From Megalobrama amblycephala (Eukaryota > Chordata > Actinopteri > Cypriniformes > Xenocyprididae): 64,000 bases of DNA. Position numbers and translations under genes: made by a program. Location: NCBI RefSeq assembly GCF_018812025.1, contig NC_063063.1, positions 1,232,001 through 1,296,000 on the forward strand, written 5' to 3'. Under the pieces are notes generated by a model that worked only from the letters and a program-made list of their open reading frames with translations, searched no databases and was not told the origin of the DNA. Shown piece after piece: positions 51,120-62,310 of the stretch (position 1 is its first letter; each line of letters begins with the position of its first letter).

Positions 51120-52350
51120 TTTTCTCCCCAAATTTGTCACTACCGAAACATAATAATAAATCATTTAATAAGAAGGCTTACATTGACCTATTAAGATTTT
51201 GTTTACATCTAGCTTGTAAATATATATTTTTGCTACTTTTTTAAAAAAGTTTTCACAGGTAAATCAACACTAATTATAATTTGAACAATATTTCAAGTGT
51301 AATTTATGAGATTTGTTGTATTTTGAATCCAATCTTTTTTTTTTTTAGTTTATCAAACTGATTTCAAAGTGAAGGATTCATTAGTTTGAATAAACATTGA
51401 ACTAAACACTATAATAACATCTTAGTTGATCATTCAATATACTTTATTTTTGACAAAACATCCCATGTTTCGGTAGTGACAGTAATGTGTTGGTAGTGAC
51501 CACATCACATGACAATTTTAACTTACATACTAAAACACTAATGATTTGCATAACTGTACTAAAATTTAGTTTATTTCCTCCAAATAAATGATTATGTGTT
51601 CCTTTTGTCACTACCAAAACAATGATGTCACTACCGAAAACATGTGGTGAAGTTTCGGTAGTGACAATTTTTGATATTTTTGAGCCTAGCTCAAAAATGA
51701 TAATCAGCACATGGTTAACTAGCACAGTTATGAACAATTGTACACACATAAACACTAAATTTTATCAAATACCCCCCAAAAACAATGATGTAACAACTGA
51801 TATTTCACCACGTTTCGGTAGTGACAGTAATGTGTTGGTATCGACCACATCACATTACAGAACTTTAACTCACATACTAAAACATATTAAAACACTAATG
51901 ATGTGCATAACTGTACTAAAATTTTGTTTATTTCCCCAAAATATATGATTATGTGTTCCTTTTGTCACTACCAAAACAACAATGACGTGTTTCGGTTGTG
52001 ACTGTTTCGGTACTGACAATTTTCGATACTTTTGAGCCACTCAAAGATAATAATCAGCACATGGTTAGCTATCACAGTTCTGAACAGTTGTACACACACA
52101 AAAACTATATTTTATGGAGTAACACCCAAAAAAGTTTGCTAAATTGCAGAAAAAAGGGTTTTAGTAGTAATGTTTCACACAGATTTCCAGACTTTTGAAC
52201 ACATTTAGCTCAGAATGATGATCTATCTGCTGTGAAAGAGAGCCTGTGAGAGGGAGGAACACAGGAATATTTCCTGATCAGAAATGTAGAAGTGTGTTAA
52301 AATCAGTCTCAGACAATGGACTAATACACACACTGTTTCGGTAGTGACGT
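51120..52350. repeat. Cluster of 14-bp motif GTTTCGGTAGTGAC in both orientations
   Basis: Exact or near copies lie at 51136 (inverted), 51467, 51487 (GTGTTGGTAGTGAC), 51607 and 51627 (inverted), 51652, 51822, 51842 (one change more), 51964 (inverted), about 51988, about 52003 and 52334. Part of this is carried by a tandem duplication of about 350 bp (51467-51760 against 51822-52110), which has since diverged. No coding region or TIR is recognised. Confidence 0.85.
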
Positions 52351-54720
52351 GAAAATGCGGGACACATATTTTTTTAACAAAGTTTTATGATTTACAAGGA
52401 AAATATTAAATAAATATATTTTTAACTTCACTTTTCTTACAATATATTTTTAAAAACAACTATTATTTCAATCTAATTTTCATAAGTTGAAATTTAGTGG
52501 TCAGGGTTCAGTCCTCCCAATGAAAGTACCCAATAAATGATGATTTTATATATATTAAGCTTACAGATATTTTAAATATTATTGTGGGATTCAATAGATA
52601 ATAGAAGGATCTTAGTAAACATTTGAATACTTGAATGCTTTTTAAATGAGTTTTATGGTTGTGGGACAGCAGTTTGCACCAATTCTGTAGAATGGCCCAT
52701 ATGGGTTTAGGAGCAGGACTTCACGTTGACAGGTTTGTCTGGTATCTGAAATCACTGATGTTTTCTAAAGATTGCCTTGAGTTTTTACATCTAAGCCAGC
52801 AGACAATGGGCAATCTCTGAAACTATGTCTTTTATGCCACACAAATCATTTTGATAAATTGTTCTTGTTTCACATCATCTCATCAAGAGCTGGCGAAAGC
52901 TCTTACCAAACACCATCAACAACACACTGAAAAAGCGGCAAACCAATTCCATTGTTTTTGTTTATTGTTTATTATTTACTGTGAATATCTCTGTTTTATC
53001 CCGAAAGCAAACAAGTTAGCTTGCAGGTAACAGAATACAGCTTTTAATTTAGATATTAAATCTTATAAGGACATGTCTTTCATGTACAGAAAGTGCAGTT
53101 CATTTATTCAAACTCACGATCTGTAAGTGCAATGCAAAAAAATAATGTTCTTCCTCAGTATTTCTGTCTTGTTTTCCAGTAGAAATATCGAAACATTCTT
53201 AAATCAAGATATTAAGTTTTGCTTTAACTTCTGACCCTATTGACAGATATTTGTTCTGGTTTTAAGCATAAACTCACTATTTTTGCTCTACTTTTCAACT
53301 GCCTATATTTATCCAAGATTCAGCCATATTGACGAGAGTCGAGAATATTCTCCATCCTCATTCCTTTGTTTGAAACCCACTAAAATGAATCTTTAAAGCG
53401 CATCCTCTGGGCGTGTATGATATGTGGCTTGTTTTTAGTGAATGTCAGAGACAGTGGAAATCCTCACACAAAGAGAATCATGTCGCCGCTGTTAATGAAG
53501 CGCTTCTGTTCGTCTCTCTCGCTCTTTCTCGGTGCTGAGGGGATTCACTGAGGAGGAGATTCTCTTTCAACTGAACTTTTTTACAGGTTTCTGAGGGTGA
53601 ATCCCAGATGATGAAGAACTGGAATATGCTAAAACCCCCTCAACCTCATACATAATCTTCCTTCATGTGTCTGTGGCTGTTTTAGTTTTGTTTTCACTGT
53701 TCTGGTTTGCCGTTTTCAATGTTCCATTTGCTTATCAGTTTCCATAGTTCTAAATTAGTTAACACCTGTTTCTGTTCCAGTTAATTATCCAGTCTGTGTA
53801 TTTAAACCCTGAGTTCTGGCTGTTCATGGTCTCAGATTATGCGCTTGTGTTGCTCCCTGTGATCTCCTGTGAGCCTGTTTTTAGATGAGCATATAAGACA
53901 TTACACATTTGTGACTGTGAAATGCTGTTACTTCCCTCTAAGGGACTAAAATGTCTGCAGAAACCAAGATTTGATTAAACCCTCCAGGAGACCTTCAGGA
54001 AATGTCATGTTTTTCTACAAATATTCCCAAATTTATCTGAGGGCTTTAGGGAGGATTAGAGGGATCGATGGCCTCACAACTGTTTCTGAGGCTCTGCGAT
54101 TTGTGTCTTCATCTTGTGCGTTTACTGTAAATCAATATTTTGCTTTTTCCATTACAGAAAAATGTATGTTGTCACCATCTGCACACAGAAACAATGCAAA
54201 CTTATGCTTTTAGCTCGAGGGCTGTATAATGCCTGCACTTTTTTCTCACCCACCTGAGCACAATTGCTCTCTCATGCATAAATCAAAAGCAACAACTCTT
54301 GCTAGTTTATTCATTGCTGATCACAATAGTATTCGTCTGTGCCGTTTAAATAACAGGCCTGATTGTGTCCAGTAATTCATTTCATGGCCAAACTCCCTCT
54401 TTCTCTCTGTCGCCTCAATCATTCCTGTCTTTCACAACACATTTTATAATGATGTATCCATTATTAATGTGCAATACTGGCCTCACCAAACTGAATGACA
54501 TTTATAAAATGAAAATAACATGTGCAATGTGATAATATTAATGAATACTTCTGTAAAATCATAAATGAATAATGGTCAAAGGGGCCGTTTACACAGGAAG
54601 TGTTACTGTGCTGCTTTTCCGTTGTTTTTCTATTAAAAGGAGCTAGACTGGTGCATTCACTCTTTGCTTCTTTTGCAGCGTCTCATGCATAAAAGTTTCG
54701 AAACTTTTTGACAGATCTAC
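52351..54720. other. Intergenic, no recognised feature
   Basis: AT-rich unique sequence. The frame at 53971-54213 has no recognised family. No RNA gene or element is seen. Confidence 0.4.
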
Positions 54721-57700
54721 AGAGACACAATGTTTACACTTTTCAGGGATGTCAACCTAAGAATGGATTTTCAGCATATTAACGTATTACTCTTTGTCAA
54801 CCATTTAGTTAGTTAGTCAGTCAGTTAGATAGTTAATAGTTGTTAGTTAGTTGGTTGGTTGTTAGTCAGAGAGTTAATTGTTAGTTTCAGTTACTAATTA
54901 GTTAGTAGCTGTTAGTCGGTCAGTCAGCCAGAGACAAAATGGGTCACTAATAATTGCTAATAATTTCACTAATAAATAAATTTGTGCGTACACATGCTTA
55001 CTGAATAAGACACAATGTTTACACTTTTTCAGGGTCCTCAACCTAAAAATGGATTCCTAGCATATTAACATATTACATTTGGTCAACCATTTAGTACATT
55101 AGTTAATCAGTTAAGACAGTTAATTATTAGTTAGTAGTTGTTAGTTGGTTAGATGTTAGTTAGTCTGTCAGTTAGTCAGTGACAGTGTTTACACTTTTCA
55201 GGATGTCAACCTGGATTCTCTGCATATTGGTGTATTAATGTATTAACTAACATATATTAATTAGTTAGTTATTTAGTTGTTAGACTCAGTCAGTCAGTTA
55301 TTAGTTAGTTATTTGTTAGTCAGTAGCTGTTACTCGGTCAGTCAGTTAGTAAGTTATTAGGTAGGAATTTGTTAGTTAGTAACTGTTAGTCGGTCAGTCA
55401 GTTATTAGTTATTTGTTAGTCAGAAGCTGTTAGTTTGTCAGTCTGTTATTACTTAGTTATTTGTCAGTTAGTAGCTGTTAGTCGGTCAGACAGTCAGTTA
55501 GTAAGTTATTTGTTAGTCAGTAGCTGTTAGTCGGTCAGTCAGTTATTAGTTATTTGTTAGTCAGCAGCTGTTAGTTTGTCAGTCAGTTATTAGTTAGTTA
55601 TTTTTTAGTTAGTAGCTGTTAGTTTGTAGGTCAGTTAGTTATTTGTTAGTAGCTTTTAGTCGGTCAGTCAGTTAGTTATTTGTTAGTAGTTGTTAGTCGG
55701 TCAGTCAGTTAGTTATTTGTTTGTCAGTAGCTGTTAGTCGGTCAGTCAGTTAGTTATTTGTTAGTCAGTAGCTGTTAGTCGGTCAGACAGTCAGTTAGTA
55801 AGTTATTTGTTAGTCAGTAGCTGTTAGTTTGTCAGTCTGTTATTAGTTAGTTATTTGTTAGTCAGTAGCTGTTAGTCAGTCGGTCAGTCAGTCAGTTAGT
55901 TATTTGTCAGTTAGTAGCTGTTAGTCGGTCAGACAGTCAGTTAGTAAGTTATTTGTTAGTCAGTAGCTGTTAGTTTGTCAGTCTGTTATTAGTTAGTTAT
56001 TTGTTAGTCAGTAGCTGTTAGTCGGTCAGTCAGTCAGTTAGTTATTTGTTAGTTAGTAGATGTTAGTTTGTCAGTCTGTTATTAGTTAGGTATTTGTTAG
56101 TCAGTAGCTGTTACTCGGTCAGTCAGTTATTAGTTATTTGTTAGTCAGTAGCTGTTAGTTTGTCAGTCTGTTATTAGTTAGGTATTTGTTAGTCAGAAGC
56201 TGTTACTCGGTCAGTCAGTTATTAGTTATTTGTTAGTCAGTAGCTGTTAGTTTGTCAGTCTGTTATTAGTTAGGTATTTGTTAGTCAGTAGCTGTTACTC
56301 GGTCAGTCAGTTATTAGTTATTTGTTAGTCAGTAGCTGTTAGTTTGTCAGTCTGTTATTAGTTAGGTATTTGTTAGTCAGTAGCTGTTACTCGGTCAGTC
56401 AGTTATTAGTTATTTGTTAGTCAGTAGCTGTTAGTTTGTCAGTCTGTTATTAGTTAGGTATTTGTTAGTCAGAAGCTGTTACTCGGTCAGTCAGTTATTA
56501 GTTATTTGTTAGTCAGTAGCTGTTAGTTTGTCAGTCTGTTATTAGTTAGGTATTTGTTAGTCAGTAGCTGTTACTCGGTCAGTCAGTTATTAGTTATTTG
56601 TTAGTCAGTAGCTGTTAGTTTGTCAGTCTGTTATTAGTTAGGTATTTGTTAGTCAGTAGCTGTTACTCGGTCAGTCAGTTATTAGTTATTTGTTAGTCAG
56701 TAGCTGTTAGTTTGTCAGTCTGTTATTAGTTAGGTATTTGTTAGTCAGTAGCTGTTACTCGGTCAGTCAGTTATTAGTTATTTGTTAGTCAGTAGCTGTT
56801 AGTTTGTCAGTCTGTTATTAGTTAGGTATTTGTTAGTCAGTAGCTGTTACTCGGTCAGTCAGTTATTAGTTATTTGTTAGTCAGTAGCTGTTAGTTTGTC
56901 AGTCTGTTATTAGTTAGGTATTTGTTAGTCAGAAGCTGTTACTCGGTCAGTCAGTTATTAGTTATTTGTTAGTCAATAGCTGTTAGTTTGTCAGTCTGTT
57001 ATTAGTTAGGTATTTGTTAGTCAGTAGCTGTTACTCGGTCAGTCAGTTATTAGTTATTTGTTAGTCAGTAGCTGTTAGTTTGTCAGTCTGTTATTAGTTA
57101 GGTATTTGTTAGTCAGTAGCTGTTACTCGGTCAGTCAGTTATTAGTTATTTGTTAGTCAGTAGCTGTTAGTTTGTCAGTCTGTTATTAGTTAGGTATTTG
57201 TTAGTCAGAAGCTGTTACTCGGTCAGTCAGTTATTAGTTATTTGTTAGTCAGTTGCTGTTAGTTTGTCAGTCTGTTATTAGTTAGGTATTTGTTAGTCAG
57301 TAGCTGTTACTCGGTCAGTCAGTTATTAGTTATTTGTTAGTCAGTAGCTGTTAGTTTGTCAGTCTGTTATTAGTTAGGTATTTGTTAGTCAGTAGCTGTT
57401 ACTCGGTCAGTCAGTTATTAGTTATTTGTTAGTCAGTAGCTGTTAGTTTGTCAGTCTGTTATTAGTTAGGTATTTGTTAGTCAGAAGCTGTTACTCGGTC
57501 AGTCAGTTATTAGTTATTTGTTAGTCAATAGCTGTTAGTTTGTCAGTCTGTTATTAGTTAGGTATTTGTTAGTCAGTAGCTGTTACTCGGTCAGTCAGTT
57601 ATTAGTTATTTGTTAGTCAATAGCTGTTAGTTTGTCAGTCTGTTATTAGTTAGGTATTTGTTAGTCAGAAGCTGTTAGTCGGTCAGTCAGTTAGTAAGTT

Positions 57701-58748
57701 ATTAGGTAAGAATTTGTTAGTTAGTAACTGTTAGTCGGTCAGTCAGTTATTAGTTATTTGTTAGTCAGAAGCTGTTAGTTTGTCAGTCAGTTATTAGTTA
57801 GTTATTTTTTAGTTAGTAGCTGTTAGTTTGTAGGTCAGTTAGTTATTTGTTAGTAGTTGTTAGTCGGTCAGTCAGTTAGTTATTTGTTAGTCAGTAGCTG
57901 TTAGTTTGTCAGTCTGTTATTAGTTAGTTATTTGTTAGTCAGTAGCTGTTAGTCGGTCAGTCAGTCAGTTAGTTATTTGTTAGTTAGTAGCTGTTAGTTT
58001 GTCAGTCTGTTATTAGTTAGTTATTTGTTAGTCAGTAGCTGTTAGTCGGTCAGTCAGTCAGTTAGTTATTTGTTAGTTAGTAGCTGTTAGTTTGTCAGTC
58101 TGTTATTAGTTAGTTATTTGTTAGTCAGTAGCTGTTAGTCGGTCAGTCAGTCAGTTAGTTATTTGTTAGTTAGTAGCTGTTAGTTTGTCAGTCTGTTATT
58201 AGTTAGTTATTTGTTAGTCAGTAGCTGTTAGTCGGTCAGTCAGTCAGTTAGTTATTTGTTAGTTAGTAGATGTTAGTTTGTCAGTCTGTTATTAGTTAGT
58301 TATTTGTTAGTCAGTAGCTGTTAGTCGGTCAGTCAGTCAGTTAGTTATTTGTTAGTTAGTAGCTGTTAGTTTGTCAGTCTGTTATTAGTTAGTTATTTGT
58401 TAGTCAGTAGCTGTTAGTCGGTCAGTCAGTCAGTTAGTTATTTGTTAGTTAGTAGATGTTAGTTTGTCAGTCTGTTATTAGTTAGTTATTTGTTAGTCAG
58501 TAGCTGTTAGTTCAGTCAGTTAGTTAGTTATTTGTTAGGTCAGTCAGTTAGTTAGTTATTTGTTAGTCAGTAGCTGTTAGTTTGTCAGTCTGTTATTAAT
58601 TAGTTATTTGTTAGTTAGTAGCTGTTAGTCGGTCAGTCAGTCAGTTAGTTATTTGTTAGTCAGTAGCTGTTAGTTTGTCAGTCAGTTATTAGTTAGTTAT
58701 TTGTTAGTCAGTAGCTGTTAGTCAGTCAGTCAGTCAGTTAGTTGACAG
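54720..58748. repeat. TTAG/TCAG higher-order array with 92-bp unit
   Basis: The array is built from TTAGTTAG, TCAGTCAG and GTAGCTGTTAG words. From about 56045 to 57665 a 92-bp unit repeats about 17 times (TTACTCGGTC at 56111 and 56203, exactly 92 bp apart). A second 92-bp version fills 57900-58500, and the left flank (54720-56040) is more irregular. At 54722, 55014 and 55187 a single-copy-like block (GTTTACACTTTTCAGG plus CATATTAACGTATTA) recurs three times. It is not telomeric TTAGGG. Confidence 0.96.
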
Positions 58749-61187
58749 TGACACTGGCGGCTTTTTTAGAAAATCTTTTTTTGTGTGTGTGTGGAAACAG
58801 TAATTGTACAAACAATGCTTTTTAGGCAGAAACTATGGTTACCATTGTACATTTTGCAGGCCTTTTCAAGCAGTCAGCTGTGGATCTGCAGTTATGAAAC
58901 GTTTCTCAGCTCCCTCCTTGAATCCATCTACTAATTTGGTTATTTTTACCCACCTCTGTGATGCACTGATTCAGGTTGTGGGCGTTCAACCCTGCTCCAT
59001 GTCAGACAGTCTTTTAGATGCTAAGGACTTCACAGAAATCTGCTTGTTTTGATCCACATGTAATTACAGGTGTTGTGGTTGCTTCAGTTCAGAAATGCCC
59101 CTGGAACCGTTCAGAGTGCTAATTATAAACCTGAGTGTGAATCTCCGTATGCAAACCTGACAGAATTCCCAGGAGTTTCGCCTCTGCGGATCCTTGCAGG
59201 CCTCTTTACAGGTACTTGAGCTTCAAGCAACATCTGCGGACTGACTCACGGGTTTGGATAACGCTGATGAGAGCATCGGTGTCATTGCACACAATATCCC
59301 TCTCAGATTGCTAGGAAAAATATCAACCCTGTGTTCGCCTTTCAGCCTGGCCCACCTCAATTTCCTGACCCATTAGTACAGTTAGAGGAGAGGACTGTGC
59401 TGGAGTGTGTAGGTTGATGCCAACAGACCTTCATTTCTCTCCACTCTCGCATATGTGTAACTTCGGGGTTTCCTGATGCAATATATGGCAATTGCTACCA
59501 ATGAAGCAGATCCTCACGACCCTATACACTGAGAGGATACTTGCTCATTTCATGGATTTTCAGTACTTATTCTTTCTATTTATTTTATGGATGCATGCAC
59601 CTCACATTTAGAGTAACAACTGTGTTGAATATGATATCATGTCATCCTAATGTTTCACTAATGATTCAGAAACAGACAGTGATGGAGACAGCAGTTGCAA
59701 TGTCTACTTTTTTATCACAAAGCTTTGGAAAATTAATAACAATGTTCACATTTTCTCTGCTGTAGAACAGGCTAAAGATTCTGAGTATGATCACAAGAAC
59801 TCATCAGCTCAAATTATGGACATCTGTATGAGCAGGAACATGTTGTCCTTGGACACGTCTAATAATCACTTACACGACACTGAAACTGGCTTACAGCAAT
59901 CAATCAATATCATTACTGCTATAGGCAGGTACGGGAGTGCTAAAAAGTCATCTTCTTTCTTATTTGTCTTGTTTCAAAATTTACTATTCTTCAGAAACAA
60001 AATTGTGTAAGATAATAAGACTCAGAAATATATATTTTATTATCGTATACAACTCAGGGCCGTGTGAGTCATACCAAAAAGGATCACTTCCGAATTCCGA
60101 TATAGGGAATTGATTCAGAATGTTGATTCGTGATTCTATTCACAAAGACTCTGCTTCACTGCTTCCTTCACCCTGAAAAGTGATTTCAGTCGTTGCACTC
60201 ATTTCGGACACTTTCACAATCATATCATATATATAGTCAAGGGCTTTTAAATCATGGGAAAGACCATTAACGGCACATTCGTATCAAGACTGATTGCCAC
60301 TGACTCTCTTACAGAGTAAATGAGATACGAGGTGCCTATACTTGTTGAGCAGCAATACAATATGTATAAGCCGAGTCTCAGAATTCAGCCTCTGATTGCA
60401 CAGATCAGATGATCATCACATTTCCCGGAGACGTCTTTATGTATTATTGATTCAGCTCAAATATGACTCCAGCTATGCCATTATTAAACACAGCATAAAG
60501 CTCACACTCTTGAAGAATTAAGGCCAAAGTACACTTCACTATTTAGCATACAGTGTGCGTGACGTGAATTTCGTCGTCAGAATAGTATGCGCAGGTCACA
60601 CATGCACATTTAAATTTTTTTTGCAGTAATTAGTTTATAACCTATTTCATTATTGTATGATGTTTATTACATTAAGTGCACAAACAACATGCTTGAAATA
60701 TAAAATGAATGCCTATTTATTGCATAATAAAACAAGCTGGAAACACAACCATGCCTACGTGATTCCAAAGAAACTGTAATATTTATTCTGTGGGTGCTGT
60801 AGGTGTTTTCTCAGCCCTCGTTCATTTGTCCACCGTCAGTGATTGATGCTAGAGATACAACCGCATCCCCAACTGAGACGTACCTTCATCCATCAGAAAT
60901 GCATCAGCCCATGGTGCAGGGATTAGATAACAACTGTGTGGTCGTGCCATTGAATCATTACTATTCAAACATACACGTTTAGGACTGGCAATCTAGCCAG
61001 ACACGTGACAAATTGAGCGTGCGCTGAGGTGAAGTGTGCTCTCCATCACCGCAGCACCTGTCTGTGCTCTCAAAGATCTGAGAGACGGAAATCACCGCCT
61101 TCTGGATTGGGTCATGCAGTTACATGACAGTAAAATAATTAGATTCAATTTCTCGAGTAGTGCGACATCTTCTGTTATCTCAGCTAA
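58749..61187. other. Intergenic, no gene recognised
   Basis: Mostly unique sequence. 60520-60600 (GCCAAAGTACACTTCACTAT ... GTGACGTGAATTTCG) matches the repeat fragment at 35925. Frames at 58804-59052, 59541-59765 and 59816-60010 show no recognised domain. Confidence 0.45.
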
Positions 61188-62310
61188 CAAAAATACGTTC
61201 TAAGAACGTTCTGCTAACGTTATGTAAACATTATTTCTGAATGTTCTCTGAACGTTCAGAACATTTAGTTTTTTAAATGTTTTAAAAACTTTTTTAGTGA
61301 AAAAAATCTTTAGTTTAAACATCTGCAAAGTTATAAAGCTCAAAGTTCAATTTTACAGAAATCACTTTTTAAGGACTACAATAAACGGCTGGTAGGGACT
61401 ACAACGAGCTTCTCCCTGGGTTAGTGACATCACAAACCCTAAAATTTACATAAACCCCGCCCCCGAGAACACACAACAAAGGGGGCGGGGCCATGTTGAG
61501 CTGCTTTAGAGAAGAGGAAGAGTTGTTGTAGAAGAGTGTTGTTGTCATGCCGTCATTTTACGCCGGACTGCTTCACAAACGAGGGTCAATTCAACACAAA
61601 AGATGAACATGACGGCACATGCTAGTGGATGAGTTGAATCAACTCCACAGCAACTACATCAATTTATCCACTAACCATTCAGAAACGTCCTAAAAGTTGT
61701 AACTTCTTCCTGAGTCTCTCCATCAGTGTCGACTCCGGTTTGAACAATGTAAGGCTGAACACTTTCGTCATTTTGGCTGCGTGAGATTCTCCAGCTTTGT
61801 TGTTGTTGAGCTGTTAAAGCTCCGCCCTCTTCTGGAAAGGGGGCGGGAGCAGCAGCTCATTTGCATTTAAAGGGACACACACAAAAATGGCAAAAAATAG
61901 GGGCAAATTTGTCAAGCTATAATAAATGATCCGTGGGGTATTTTGAGCTGAAACGTCACAGACACATTCAAAGAGACTTATATTACATCTTGTGAAAAGT
62001 GGCATAACAGGTCCCCTTTAAGGGAATATTCCATTGTATCATTCTTCAAACATTATGGGAATGTTACTTTTGAATGTTCTCTGAACAGTCTGAAACAAGT
62101 AGTAACATTTTTTTTAAACCTCCAACTAAAACAGAAAGCAAAACATTCCATGAATGATGTATAAATAATGTTTTCCTGCTAACATTTTGAGAACATTATT
62201 AAAGACCAGATAACTTTGAACAAATGTTCTATTAATGTTACTGGAAGAACATTTGTTCAGAACTTTGAGAGAACCTTGCCAGAACGTTCTGAGAACATTC
62301 TGCGATGACA
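61188..62310 (+). mobile_element. GAACGTT-rich dispersed element split by a nested insertion
   Basis: The left part AGCTAACAAAAATACGTTCT and the right part through GAACCTTGCCAGAACGTTCT belong to one dispersed element with many GAACGTTC/GAACATTC motifs. Its right half is also found at 15655-15832. The nested AAAGGGG-type element occupies about 61318-62022. Confidence 0.72.
61318..62022 (-). mobile_element. AAAGGGG-terminus element, copy 4, near complete, flanked by TTAA
   Basis: Oriented opposite to the copy at 43784. Its terminus reads GGTCCCCTTTAA at 62010-62021, and TTAA is also present at the other border (61315-61318), as expected for elements that duplicate TTAA. It contains the CCCCGCCCCCGAGAACACAC block, the full core shared with 49717-50050, and the AAAGGGACACACAC end. 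No transposase is present. TTAA-targeting groups include piggyBac and Kolobok; I cannot choose between them. Confidence 0.78.

Noticed and set aside
54720..58748. Interstitial telomere array
   Set aside because: The words are TTAG and TCAG with a 92-bp super-unit, not TTAGGG.
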